Origin: Xylanimonas ulmi
GTDB taxonomy: Bacteria; Actinomycetota; Actinomycetes; Actinomycetales; Cellulomonadaceae
Assembly (NCBI RefSeq): GCF_004216535.1
Contig: NZ_SGWX01000001.1
Coordinates: forward strand, 2,604,001-2,668,000
Length of the DNA stretch: 64,000 bases
Reading direction: 5' to 3'
Shown here piece after piece: positions 8,918 through 17,127 of the stretch. The number at the start of each line of letters is the position of its first letter. Position 1 is the first letter of the stretch. The translations under genes and the position numbers were made by a program. The notes beneath the pieces were generated by a model. It did no database searches and had not been told where the DNA came from. It saw nothing but the letters and a program-made list of their open reading frames with translations.

Positions 8918-8972
8918 AGACGGTGGCAGGCCTCGTGACGCGCGACACCATCGCAGCGCGGGCTCACCCCCG

Positions 8973-8999
8973 GGCGGTCGAGCCTGTCGAGACCCCCGC
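8973..8999 (-). repeat. 27-bp dispersed element, copy 2
   Basis: Exact reverse complement of 4715-4741. It sits 14 bp beyond the pstB2 stop, between pstB2 and the pstS1 promoter. The two copies form a perfect inverted repeat enclosing pst operon 1. It may also act as the weak terminator of operon 2. Confidence 0.8.
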
Positions 9000-9001
9000 C
9001 G

Positions 9002-9918
9002 CGCCCGGCCCGGTCAGCCGAAGCGGCCCGAGACGTAGTCCTCGGTCGCCTTCTCCTTCGGAGCCGAGAAGATCGCCGCGGTCTCATCCATCTCGATCAA
9101 CCGACCCGGCTTGCCCGTCCCCGCGATATTGAAGAACGCCGTCTTGTCACTCACCCGCGCCGCCTGCTGCATGTTGTGCGTCACGATCACGATCGTGTAG
9201 TCCGACTTCAACTCCTGGATCAGATCCTCGATCGCCAACGTCGAGATCGGATCCAACGCCGAACACGGCTCATCCATCAACAACACCTGCGGCTTGACCG
9301 CGATCGCCCGCGCGATGCACAACCGCTGCTGCTGACCACCCGACAGCCCCGACCCCGGCTTCTCCAACCGGTCCTTGACCTCGTTCCACAGATTCGCGCC
9401 CCGCAACGACCGCTCCACCAGCTCATCCGCGTCCGACCGCGCGATCCGCTTGTTGTTCAGCTTCACCCCCGCCAACACGTTGTCCCGGATCGACATCGTC
9501 GGGAACGGGTTCGGACGCTGGAACACCATCCCCACATTCCGCCGCACCGCCACCGGGTCCACCGCCGGCCCATACAGGTCGACACCCTCCAACTCGACCT
9601 TCCCCTCCACACGCGCCCCCGGAATCACCTCATGCATCCGGTTCAACGTCCGCAGGAACGTCGACTTCCCACACCCCGACGGACCGATGAACGCCGTCAC
9701 CGACCTCGGCTCGATCCCCATCGACACCCCCGCCACCGCGAGGAAGTCACCGTAGAAGATGTTCAAGTCCTTCACATCAATGCGCTGGGACATCACAACC
9801 ACACTCTCTCTCAGCCCGCTCAGCGCAACTTCGGCGCGAACACACGGGTCACCAAACGACCCACCAGATTCAAAATCACCACAATGACAATCAACACCAA
9901 CGCAGCCGCCCAAGCGCG
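9002..9918. repeat. 917-bp near-identical block, copy 2 (pstA 3' end plus pstB)
   Basis: Second copy of the 4810-5726 segment in the same orientation, with equal length and two visible substitutions. Identity stops abruptly inside pstA at 9918/9919 and 12 bp past the pstB stop, as expected for a gene-conversion or recombination tract rather than duplication of the whole operon at one time. Confidence 0.92.
9014..9793 (-). CDS. pstB: Phosphate ABC transporter ATP-binding protein (operon 2)
   Basis: Protein identical to the operon 1 PstB: 259 residues with Walker [10 protein letters not shown], signature LSGGQQQRL and Walker [14 protein letters not shown]. The gene differs from copy 1 by two visible nucleotide changes, both apparently silent. 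It ends pst operon 2 and starts 26 nt after the pstA2 stop. Since the cognate permeases are diverged while the ATPases are identical, one ATPase must fit both permease pairs. Confidence 0.97.
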   Translation of the reverse strand: MSQRIDVKDLNIFYGDFLAVAGVSMGIEPRSVTAFIGPSGCGKSTFLRTLNRMHEVIPGARVEGKVELEGVDLYGPAVDPVAVRRNVGMVFQRPNPFPTMSIRDNVLAGVKLNNKRIARSDADELVERSLRGANLWNEVKDRLEKPGSGLSGGQQQRLCIARAIAVKPQVLLMDEPCSALDPISTLAIEDLIQELKSDYTIVIVTHNMQQAARVSDKTAFFNIAGTGKPGRLIEMDETAAIFSAPKEKATEDYVSGRFG

Positions 9919-10770
9919 CAGGAAGTTGATGTCGGGGACGCACGTCGGGTCGCCCGCGGCGCACGGGACCAGGCCCACGCGGTACTGCGTGTAGATGAAC
10001 ACCGGCAGCGTCATCATGCGCCCGGAGAAGGGGTTGGCGTTGACGGAGTCCGCGAAGCCCGCGGTGATGAGGATGGGCGCCGTCTCACCGATGACGCGCG
10101 CGATCGCCAGCAGGACGCCGGTGGTGATGCCGGCGATCGAGGTGCGCAGCACCACCTTGACGATGGTCAGCCAGCGGGGCACGCCCAGGGCGAGGGCCGC
10201 CTCGCGCAGCTCGTTGGGCACCAGCCGCAGCATCTCCTCGCACGAGCGCACCACCACGGGGATCATCAGCACCGAGACGGCCACGGCGGCGGCGATGCCC
10301 AGGCGCACGCCCGGCCCGAAGAACAGCGAGAAGAGCGTGAAGGAGAACAGGCCCGCGACGATCGAGGGGATGCCCGTCATGACGTCGACGAAGAACGTCA
10401 GCGCGCGCGCCAGGGGTCCCTTGCCGTACTCGACCAGGTAGATCGCGGTGAACAGGCCGATGGGCACCGAGATGACCGTCGCCGACAGGGTGATGACCAG
10501 CGTGCCGACCATGGCGTGGTAGACGCCGCCGGCGTCGAGCCCGCCGAAGACGCCGCGCATCGAGACGGTCAGGAAGTACGGCGACAGGCGCACGACGCCG
10601 CGCACGACGACGGTGTAAAGCAGCCAGACCAGCGGGATCATCGCGACCGCGAAGGCCGAGTAGACCAGGCCCTTCATGACGCGGTTGACGCGGCGGCGCG
10701 AGACGTCGACGGTGCTGAGCAGGGCTCGCACCTCGTCGCTCGAGGCGAGGGTGGCTTCGGGGGTGGTCAT
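9820..10770 (-). CDS. pstA: Phosphate ABC transporter permease PstA (operon 2)
   Basis: A 316-residue membrane permease, paralogue of the operon 1 PstA, with the same coupling region ([22 protein letters not shown]) and [16 protein letters not shown] membrane segment. The ATG at 10770 overlaps the pstC2 stop (TGATG). As in operon 1, about the last 33 codons (RAWAAALV to APKLR) belong to the conversion block and use unusual codons. The upstream nine tenths diverge from PstA1 at many positions. Confidence 0.95.
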   Translation of the reverse strand: MTTPEATLASSDEVRALLSTVDVSRRRVNRVMKGLVYSAFAVAMIPLVWLLYTVVVRGVVRLSPYFLTVSMRGVFGGLDAGGVYHAMVGTLVITLSATVISVPIGLFTAIYLVEYGKGPLARALTFFVDVMTGIPSIVAGLFSFTLFSLFFGPGVRLGIAAAVAVSVLMIPVVVRSCEEMLRLVPNELREAALALGVPRWLTIVKVVLRTSIAGITTGVLLAIARVIGETAPILITAGFADSVNANPFSGRMMTLPVFIYTQYRVGLVPCAAGDPTCVPDINFLRAWAAALVLIVIVVILNLVGRLVTRVFAPKLR

Positions 10771-11759
10771 CAGTTGGCTCCCGAGAAGTCCTTGCGGCGC
10801 GAGACGATCCAGCGCGCCGCCATGTTGACCAGCATCGTGATGACGAACAGCGCCAGGCCCGTGGCGATGAGCACGTTGACCCGCAGGCCGGCGGCCTCGG
10901 GGAACTGGCTCGCGATGAACGCGGCGATGGTCTGCTGCTGCCCGGCGTCGAAGATCTGGAAGGACACCAGGATGCCGGGCGACAGGATCATCAGCACGGC
11001 CATGGTCTCGCCCAGCGCGCGCCCCAGGCCCAGCATCGCGGCCGAGATGACGCCCGAGCGCCCGAAGGGCAGCACCGCCGTCTTGATGACCTCCCACTCG
11101 GTGGCGCCGAGCGCGAGCGCGGCCTCCTCGTGCAGGCGCGGCGTCTGCTTGAACACCTCACGCGACACGGCCGTGATGATCGGCAGGATCATGACCGCCA
11201 GGACGACGCTCGCGGTGGCGACCGAGCGTCCGGTGGCGGTGGCGCGCACGTCCCAGAACGGCAGCACACTCAGCGCCTGCGCGATCCAGCTCCACACCAC
11301 GCGGATCACCGGGGCCAGCGTCATGCCACCCCACAGGCCGTAGACGACCGAGGGGATCGCGGCGAGCAGGTCGACGAGGTAGCCGACCGCGGCCGACACA
11401 CGCCGCGGCGCGTAGTGCGAGATGTACAGCGCGATGCCGACGGCGATCGGCGTCGCGATGACCAGGGCGAGCAGCGCGGCGACCAGGGTGCCGAAGACGA
11501 GCGGCACGATGAGCTGCCACAGGCTCGTCATGCCCTGGGGCAGCACGTTCTGCGCGACCAGCTCGTCGGAGCCCGCCGTCAGCGCCGGCATCGCCTGCTG
11601 CACCAGGAAGATCGCGACGGCGGCCAGGACGACGAGCAGCACGATGCCCGATCCCGTGGAGATCCAGCGGAATCCTCGGCTGAAGCCGCGCTCGGCGCCC
11701 CGGCCGCGGCGTCGCGGACTCCCGCCGGTCAGGGGGGGCGGGCTGGCGGTGGTCGTCAC
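10770..11759 (-). CDS. pstC: Phosphate ABC transporter permease PstC (operon 2)
   Basis: A 329-residue membrane permease. A short charged N-terminus rich in Arg (SPRRRGRGAERG) precedes the first membrane segment SGIVLLVVLAAVAIFLV. The coupling motif [25 protein letters not shown] and [19 protein letters not shown] are conserved with PstC1. The GTG at 11759 lies 30 nt after the pstS2 stop, with no intervening hairpin, so the stoichiometric control seen in operon 1 is missing here. Confidence 0.95.
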   Translation of the reverse strand: MTTTASPPPLTGGSPRRRGRGAERGFSRGFRWISTGSGIVLLVVLAAVAIFLVQQAMPALTAGSDELVAQNVLPQGMTSLWQLIVPLVFGTLVAALLALVIATPIAVGIALYISHYAPRRVSAAVGYLVDLLAAIPSVVYGLWGGMTLAPVIRVVWSWIAQALSVLPFWDVRATATGRSVATASVVLAVMILPIITAVSREVFKQTPRLHEEAALALGATEWEVIKTAVLPFGRSGVISAAMLGLGRALGETMAVLMILSPGILVSFQIFDAGQQQTIAAFIASQFPEAAGLRVNVLIATGLALFVITMLVNMAARWIVSRRKDFSGAN

Positions 11760-11789
11760 GATGCTCCTCGCTCGCGATGGCGGCGGCGG

Positions 11790-12935
11790 TCAGCCGGCAC
11801 GGTGGGTGATGGAGGCCAGCGAGGCGCGGATGCCCGCGGCCAGCTCGGCGGAGATCGGGGCCGAGCCGGCGACCTGCGCGGCGATCTGCTGCCCGGCGTC
11901 CGAGACGATGAATCCCATGAACTCGCGGACGAACTCCGCGTCAGCCTCAGTCTCGTACTCCAGGCACACGACGGCATAGGAGACGAGCAGCAGCGGGTAG
12001 GCCCCGGCGACGTCGGTGGCGCGGTCGAGCGCGATCGCCATGTCGTGCTCGTGGCGTCCCTCGAGCAGCGGCGAGACGTCGACGGCGGTCGCGGCCCCCT
12101 GCGCGGAGAACTTCACCCACTGCCCGCCGACCAGGACCGCCGCGGTGCCCAGGTCGCCCACGCGTGAGGCGTCGGCGTAGGTGATGGCGCCCACGGTCTG
12201 TTGGACGGCGTTGACCACGCCCGAGGTGCCCTGGGCCGAGTCGCCGCCCGTCAGCGGCCACACGCCCGACACGTCCCAGGTCCACACGTCGGGGGCGACG
12301 GCGGCGAGGTAGTCGACGAAGTTCGCGGTGGTGCCCGAGTCGTCCGAGCGGTGCACGGGCGTGATCGCCAGGTCGGGCAGGTCCAGGCCGGGGTTGTCGG
12401 CCGCGATCGCCGGGTCGTCCCAGCGCCGCAGGTCACCGGCGAAGATGCGGGCCATGACGTCGGGCGACAGGTTGACCGTGTCGATCCCGGGCAGGTTGAA
12501 CGCGACGGCGATCGGCGAGATGTAGACCGGCAGGTCGATGGCGCCCTCGGGGCCGCACACGGCGCGTGACTGGTCGATCTCGTCGGCCGAGAGCACGTTG
12601 TCCGATCCCGCGAACACGGCGCCGCCCGCGATGAACTGGCGGCGCCCGCCGCCCGAGCCGACCGGGTCGTAGTTGACCGTCGCGGCGGGGTTCAGGTTCT
12701 GGAACTGGGCGCGCCAGGCGTCCATGGCCGCCTCGATCGACGAGGCGCCGGCGCCGGAGAAGGTGCCGGCGACCGACGTCGTCGAGCCCGCGGCGGGGCC
12801 GTCGCCGGCCATCGCGCGGACCGCGGCGTTGGGCGAACGGCCGATGGGGTCGTCGGAGCCGCAGCCGGCCAGGGTCAGCGCGAGCGCGCCGGCCAGCACG
12901 GCGGCGGCTGCGCGAGGCACGCGGGTGAGCTTCAC
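11790..12935 (-). CDS. pstS: Phosphate ABC transporter substrate-binding lipoprotein PstS (operon 2)
   Basis: A 381-residue phosphate-binding lipoprotein. From the GTG at 12935 it begins VKLTRVPRAAAAVLAGALAL and has lipobox LAGC. Binding-site motifs FSGAGASSI, DPVGSGGGRRQF, HRSDDSGTTANF and GDSAQGTSGVV match PstS1 in order. The residues around the phosphate loops differ (GASSIEAAM versus GSSAQANAI), so affinity may differ. GTG 12956 and ATG 12947 are alternative starts, shared in layout with PstS1. It heads operon 2 behind its own PHO box. Confidence 0.95.
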   Translation of the reverse strand: MKLTRVPRAAAAVLAGALALTLAGCGSDDPIGRSPNAAVRAMAGDGPAAGSTTSVAGTFSGAGASSIEAAMDAWRAQFQNLNPAATVNYDPVGSGGGRRQFIAGGAVFAGSDNVLSADEIDQSRAVCGPEGAIDLPVYISPIAVAFNLPGIDTVNLSPDVMARIFAGDLRRWDDPAIAADNPGLDLPDLAITPVHRSDDSGTTANFVDYLAAVAPDVWTWDVSGVWPLTGGDSAQGTSGVVNAVQQTVGAITYADASRVGDLGTAAVLVGGQWVKFSAQGAATAVDVSPLLEGRHEHDMAIALDRATDVAGAYPLLLVSYAVVCLEYETEADAEFVREFMGFIVSDAGQQIAAQVAGSAPISAELAAGIRASLASITHRAG

Positions 12936-12989
12936 AGGGCGATCCATCCCGTTCACACGTGAGCACGCCGGAGACCCGGCGCCGATCCG

Positions 12990-13043
12990 AACGTAGGCGT
13001 TCGAGAAGACCCGCTCTAGCCGGAAGGTGAACAGCAGGTGAAC
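12990..13043 (-). promoter_or_regulatory. PHO-box promoter of pst operon 2
   Basis: On the minus strand from 13043, GTTCACCTGCT and GTTCACCTTCC form adjacent 11-nt direct repeats close to the PhoP consensus. TACGTT at 12990-12995 lies 26 nt further and is a candidate -10 element. This is the main content of the gap of about 320 bp between pstS2 and regX3; the remainder shows nothing recognisable. Confidence 0.82.
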
Positions 13044-13254
13044 GCGCGATCACGACGCCGGGGCCGAAGCACCCCTGACCTGGACCGACGCGGTGGCGCA
13101 CGGGCTGGCTGCTCGGCGTCGACGTCGGTCGGACCGCGCCCGCACACGCGACCCGAGCGCGTCAGCCTCGGTCCGCGACGAGCCTACGCCCGCGCCCGCT
13201 CCCGTGCCCGTGGCCTGGCGGTCCGGTTGGCCTGAAGCTCCGCCGCGCGCGGGC

Positions 13255-13974
13255 TCACCCCTCGTCGTCGGCGAGCTTGTAGCCCAGGCCCCGGACCGTC
13301 AGCAGGTAGCGCGGCGCGCCCGGGTCGGGCTCGACCTTGGCGCGGATGCGCTTGACGTGGACGTCGAGCGTCTTGGTGTCCCCGACGTAGTCGGGACCCC
13401 ACACCCGGTCGATGAGCTGCCCGCGCGTGAGCACGCGCCCGGCGTTGCGCAGCAGCAGTTCGAGCAGGTCGAACTCCTTGAGCGGCAGCGCCACCGGGGC
13501 GCCGTCGACCATGACGGTGTGCCGGTCGACGTCCATGCGCACGGGGCCGACCTCGAGCACGCCCTCATCGTCGTCGTCCACGGGCGCCGCGTGCCCGGCC
13601 TCGACCGCGACCGGCACACGCCGGCGCATCACCGCGCGCATGCGCGCGAGCAGCTCGCGGAACGAGTACGGCTTGGTCATGTAGTCGTCGGCGCCGAGCT
13701 CCAGGCCCACGACCTTGTCGATCTCGGTGTCCTTGGCGGTGAGCATGATGACCGGCACGTCGCTGCGCAGCCGCAGTTGGCGGCACACCTCGGTGCCCGA
13801 CAGCCCCGGGAGCATGAGGTCGAGCAGCACCAGGTCGGCGCCGCCGGCGTCGAACCTCTCCAGCGCCTCCAGGCCGCTCGCCGCCTCGACGACGTCGAAG
13901 CCCTCGCGCGTGAGCTGGTAGGTCAGCGGGTCCCGATAGGACTCCTCGTCCTCAACCACGAGGATGCGCGTCAC
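13255..13974 (-). CDS. regX3: Phosphate-responsive two-component response regulator (RegX3/PhoP, OmpR family)
   Basis: A 239-residue regulator. The receiver domain (1-120) has acidic Glu8-Asp9, phospho-acceptor Asp52 in LLDLMLPG, and Lys101 in MTKPYSF. The C-terminal winged helix (about 145-235) contains RVLTRGQLIDRVWG and TKTLDVHVKRIRAKVE, typical of RegX3/PhoP. The start is the GTG at 13974, preceded by a strong GGAGGTGG and overlapping the senX3 stop (GTGA); a longer frame upstream is an artefact. It should bind the PHO boxes found before pstS1, pstS2 and phoU/senX3. It is co-transcribed with the kinase. Confidence 0.93.
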   Translation of the reverse strand: MTRILVVEDEESYRDPLTYQLTREGFDVVEAASGLEALERFDAGGADLVLLDLMLPGLSGTEVCRQLRLRSDVPVIMLTAKDTEIDKVVGLELGADDYMTKPYSFRELLARMRAVMRRRVPVAVEAGHAAPVDDDDEGVLEVGPVRMDVDRHTVMVDGAPVALPLKEFDLLELLLRNAGRVLTRGQLIDRVWGPDYVGDTKTLDVHVKRIRAKVEPDPGAPRYLLTVRGLGYKLADDEG

Positions 13975-15218
13975 GCATCCACCTCCTTCGATGTCGCCTG
14001 CGTCACCGCAGGTGTCTGGTCTGAGCGGGCGACCGCGTCGAGCGCGGCCGGCTGCGCGGACGGCACGTCGGCCGCCGGGATGCGCAGCGTGAAGGTCGAG
14101 CCCTTGCCGGGCTCCGACCACATCTGGACGTCGCCGCCGTGGTCGGCCGCGACGTGTTTGACGATCGACAGGCCCAGACCCGTGCCGCCGGTGTCGCGCG
14201 AGCGCGCCGGGTCGACGCGGTAGAACCGCTCGAACACCCGGTCCTGCTCGCTCTGGGCGATGCCGACCCCCTGGTCCACGACGGCGATCTCGACGAGCCC
14301 GCCGCGCTCGGTCACGCCCACGCCGACGCGCGTGTTGGACCCCGAGTACGCGACCGCGTTGTCGAGCAGGTTGCGCACCGCCGTGACCAGCAGGTTGTGG
14401 TCGCCGTACACGAGCGCGTCCTTGCCGCCGCCCACGGTGATGACGATGTTCTTGGCCGCCGCGGTGGTGCGCGCCCGGTCGACCGCCTCGGCCACGACGT
14501 CGGACACGCCCACGGTGCGCACGTCGGACAGCGCTCCCGTGGCCTGCAGGCGCGACAGCTCGATGATCTCGTGCACCAGCGCGGACAGGCGTTGGGCCTC
14601 GCGCTGCATGCGCTCGGTGAAGCGGCGCACCGCGACGGGGTCGTCGGCCGCGTCGGCGACGGTCTCGGCCAGCAGCGCGATGGCGCCGACCGGCGTCTTG
14701 AGCTCGTGCGACACGTTGACGACGAAGTCGCGGCGGATCGCCTCGACGCGGCGCGCCTCGGTGCGGTCGTCGGCGAGCACGAGCATGCGCTCGACGCCCA
14801 GTGGCGCCACGCGCACCTGCAGCAGCACCGTGCCCGACCCGATCGGCCCGCGCGGCAGCTCAAGCTCCTGCTCACGGATGACGCCGTCGCGGCGCACCGC
14901 CGCGACCAGGTCGCGCACCGCCGGATGCACCAACGCGTCGTTGCGCACGATGCCGAGCGCGTAGGCGGGCGGCGAGGCGCGCAGCACGTCGTCGTCGGCG
15001 TCGAGCACGACGGCGGCCGAGCGCAGCACCGACAGCACGCGCACCAGTCCGTCGTCGAGGTCAGGCTCCGGGCGGGGCGGGACGCGCCGTTGCTCCCGGT
15101 CGGACAGGTGGAACGCGAGCACCGCGATCGCCCCGACGACCAGGCCGAGCAGGCCGACGACGACCGTCGAGACCCCCGGATTGATACCTTCCACATGCCC
15201 AGCGTATGCGGGCCGCAC
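13971..15218 (-). CDS. senX3: Phosphate-sensing histidine kinase (SenX3/PhoR type)
   Basis: A 415-residue sensor kinase. It has a short N-terminus and one or two membrane segments (about 16-37), a degenerate PAS-like region (about 60-155), the H-box NVSHELKTPVGAIALLAE with phospho-acceptor His171, and ATPase boxes NLLDNAVAYS, DQGVGIAQ, FERFYRVD and GGTGLGLSIVKH. The overall pattern closely follows mycobacterial SenX3. The GTG at 15218 is used; a GTG at 15194 is an equally good start. It lies upstream of and overlaps regX3, and is divergent from phoU, as in Streptomyces phoRP/phoU. Confidence 0.93.
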   Translation of the reverse strand: MRPAYAGHVEGINPGVSTVVVGLLGLVVGAIAVLAFHLSDREQRRVPPRPEPDLDDGLVRVLSVLRSAAVVLDADDDVLRASPPAYALGIVRNDALVHPAVRDLVAAVRRDGVIREQELELPRGPIGSGTVLLQVRVAPLGVERMLVLADDRTEARRVEAIRRDFVVNVSHELKTPVGAIALLAETVADAADDPVAVRRFTERMQREAQRLSALVHEIIELSRLQATGALSDVRTVGVSDVVAEAVDRARTTAAAKNIVITVGGGKDALVYGDHNLLVTAVRNLLDNAVAYSGSNTRVGVGVTERGGLVEIAVVDQGVGIAQSEQDRVFERFYRVDPARSRDTGGTGLGLSIVKHVAADHGGDVQMWSEPGKGSTFTLRIPAADVPSAQPAALDAVARSDQTPAVTQATSKEVDA

Positions 15219-15266
15219 GTGCCCTCAGCGCCGTCGCACCGCTCAGGGCGCGGGCCGTCGGCTGTT

Positions 15267-15299
15267 GTTCACCGACACGGCCCCTAGAGTTCATCTGAA
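15267..15299 (+). promoter_or_regulatory. PHO-box-like site between senX3 and phoU
   Basis: GTTCACCGACA at 15267 and GTTCATCTGAA at 15289 start exactly 22 nt apart, two PHO-box periods with a degenerate middle unit. TAGAGT (15285-15290) between them could be a -10 for phoU. The position in the divergent gap mirrors the known phoU/phoRP arrangement, suggesting autoregulation. Confidence 0.6.
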
Positions 15300-15385
15300 G
15301 GCCCCTGAGCCCGTGAGACGGTGGAGCAAGCGCCCCGGCGTCCTCGACGCATGCCAGGGATCGGGCGCACGTGGAGAGGAAGCAG

Positions 15386-16045
15386 ATGCGAGAGATCTTC
15401 GACGCCGAACTGCGCCAGGTCGGCGACGACCTGGTCCAGATGAGCCGCATGGTCGAGTCCGCCGTGACACGCGCCGGTAAGGCTCTCTTGGAGGCGGACC
15501 TTCAGCTCGCCCAGGAGGTCATCGCCGCCGACCACGAGATCGACGCCCTCCAGCGCGAGCTCGACGAGCGGTGCGTCCACCTGCTCGCCCAGCAGGCGCC
15601 GGTCGCCACCGACCTGCGCATCGTCGTCAGCGCACTGCGCATGAGCGCGACGCTTGAGCGCATGGGCGACCTGGCGCGGCACGTCGCCGAGGTGGCCCGT
15701 GGGCGCTACCCGGCGCACGCGATCCGCGCGACGGCCGAGCCGACCTTCGCCGCGATGGCGGCCGCCGCCGCCGCTGTCGCCTCCGAGGTCGCCACGCTGC
15801 TGCGCACGCGCGACCTGGGCCTGGCGGGCGAGATCGAGAAGAACGACGACGTGCTCGACGACCTGCACCAGCAGACGTTCGCGACCCTGCTGGCGCCTGA
15901 GTGGGACGGCACCACGCAGGAGGCCGTCGACATCACGCTCGTGGGCCGCTACCTGGAGCGCTTCGGCGACCACGCGACGTCGATCGCGCGGCGCATCGTG
16001 TTCCTGGTGACGGGCGACGTCGAGGACGCCAGCCCGCACGCCTGA
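15386..16045 (+). CDS. phoU: Phosphate transport system regulator PhoU
   Basis: A 219-residue all-helical protein with two PhoU repeats, each containing the conserved metal-site pattern: ERMGDLARHVAEVARG in the first half and YLERFGDHATSIARRIVFLVTG in the second. PhoU links Pst transporter activity to the sensor kinase and keeps the regulon off in phosphate excess. The ATG at 15386 follows GAGAGGA with 6-7 nt spacing and the protein then begins MREIFDAEL as usual; the GTG at 15371 lies before the Shine-Dalgarno and is unlikely. It is divergent from senX3 and ends at a strong terminator. Confidence 0.95.
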   Translation: MREIFDAELRQVGDDLVQMSRMVESAVTRAGKALLEADLQLAQEVIAADHEIDALQRELDERCVHLLAQQAPVATDLRIVVSALRMSATLERMGDLARHVAEVARGRYPAHAIRATAEPTFAAMAAAAAAVASEVATLLRTRDLGLAGEIEKNDDVLDDLHQQTFATLLAPEWDGTTQEAVDITLVGRYLERFGDHATSIARRIVFLVTGDVEDASPHA

Positions 16046-16055
16046 GCGAACGACG

Positions 16056-16091
16056 AACGGCGCCGCACCCCGCGCGGGGTGCGGCGCCGTT
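16056..16091. terminator. Bidirectional terminator hairpin, phoU / gpmA
   Basis: A 36-bp perfect palindrome with arms AACGGCGCCGCACCCCGC and its complement. It starts 10 nt after the phoU stop and lies 20 nt beyond the convergent gpmA stop. Confidence 0.85.
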
Positions 16092-16110
16092 CTCGACGGT
16101 TGAGCCCGGA

Positions 16111-16851
16111 CTACTTGCCCTGGTTGGCGACCGCGGCGATGGCCTCCTTGGCCGCCTCCGGGTCGAGGTACGTGCCGCCCGGGACGGTCGGCGCGAGCGT
16201 CTCCTCGTCGAGCTCGTAGAGCAGCGGGATGCCCGTGGGGACGTTGAGGCCCGCGATGGTCGAGTCGTCCACGTTGTCGAGGTGCTTGATGATCGCGCGC
16301 AGCGAGTTGCCGTGCGCGGCGACGAGCACCGTCTTGCCGGCCTTGAGGTCGGGGACGATCTCACCCTCCCAGTAGGGCAGCGCGCGGGCGAGGACCTGCT
16401 TGAGGGCCTCGGCGCGCGGGATCGGCTCGCCCGCGTAGCGGACGTCCGCGTCCTGCGACCACTCGGAGCCGAGCTCGATGTCCGGCGGCGGCACGTCGTA
16501 GGAGCGGCGCCAGAGCATGAACTGCTCCTCGCCGTACTCGTCCCGGATCTGCTTCTTGTCCTTGCCCTGCAGGGCGCCGTAGTGGCGCTCGTTGAGGCGC
16601 CACGAGCGCTTGACGGGGATCCAGTGACGGTCGGCGGTGTCGAGGGCCAGGTTCGCGGTCATGATGGCGCGGCGCAGCAGCGAGGTGTGCACGACGTCGG
16701 GCGAGACTCCCGCCTCCTTGAGGAGGTCGCCGCCGCGGCTGGCCTCCCCGCGGCCCTTCTCGGACAGGGCCACGTCGACCCAGCCGGTGAACAGGTTCTT
16801 GGCGTTCCACTCGCTCTCGCCGTGGCGGAGCAGCACAAGGGTGTAGGTCAT
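16111..16851 (-). CDS. gpmA: 2,3-bisphosphoglycerate-dependent phosphoglycerate mutase
   Basis: Interconverts 3- and 2-phosphoglycerate in glycolysis. The 246-residue protein has the phosphohistidine motif [10 protein letters not shown] near the start, [26 protein letters not shown] and the second catalytic His in AAHGNSLRA, all matching the dPGM family at normal length. I chose the ATG at 16851 ([11 protein letters not shown]), preceded by GGGGGA; the ATG at 16860 adds three residues. It runs convergent to phoU and is transcribed alone. Confidence 0.96.
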   Translation of the reverse strand: MTYTLVLLRHGESEWNAKNLFTGWVDVALSEKGRGEASRGGDLLKEAGVSPDVVHTSLLRRAIMTANLALDTADRHWIPVKRSWRLNERHYGALQGKDKKQIRDEYGEEQFMLWRRSYDVPPPDIELGSEWSQDADVRYAGEPIPRAEALKQVLARALPYWEGEIVPDLKAGKTVLVAAHGNSLRAIIKHLDNVDDSTIAGLNVPTGIPLLYELDEETLAPTVPGGTYLDPEAAKEAIAAVANQGK

Positions 16852-16950
16852 GTCCCCCATCTTGCCCCCTCATGGCCTGACCACGCGCGCGGGTGGCGTC
16901 CGCCAGGGCTCCCTGGCGCGCGATCCGGGCCTGGCCCGCCCGGCATGGAT

Positions 16951-17058
16951 TATCGCAACGCGATTCTTTCGTTATTCTGAAATGCTTCGGTAAGGGGTTC
17001 CTTACTTTCCCAAGAATCCATTTCCCATCTCGCAACAATGCGATAAGGGCGCTATTCT
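16951..17058 (+). promoter_or_regulatory. AT-rich control region with two matching palindrome plus -10 modules
   Basis: ATCGC-AAC-GCGAT (16952-16964) is followed by TATTCT at 16973. TCGCAACAAT-GCGATAA (from 17030) is followed by TATTCT at 17053. In both copies GCGAT and TATTCT start 13 nt apart. Between them GTAAGG-GGTT-CCTTAC (16990-17005) is a perfect palindrome. The composition is far more AT-rich than the surroundings. It lies in the 267-nt gap before the DUF1540 gene and looks like two tandem, similarly controlled promoters. Confidence 0.6.
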
Positions 17059-17127
17059 GGGGATGTACGCCACCGGTCCGGCCCCCGCCAGGGCCTCACG
17101 GCGATCCGATCGACGAGAGGACCACAG

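Noticed and set aside
4715-8999. Composite transposon around pst operon 1
   Set aside because: The 27-bp inverted pair has no transposase, no target-site duplication that I could see, and resembles REP-type intergenic elements instead.
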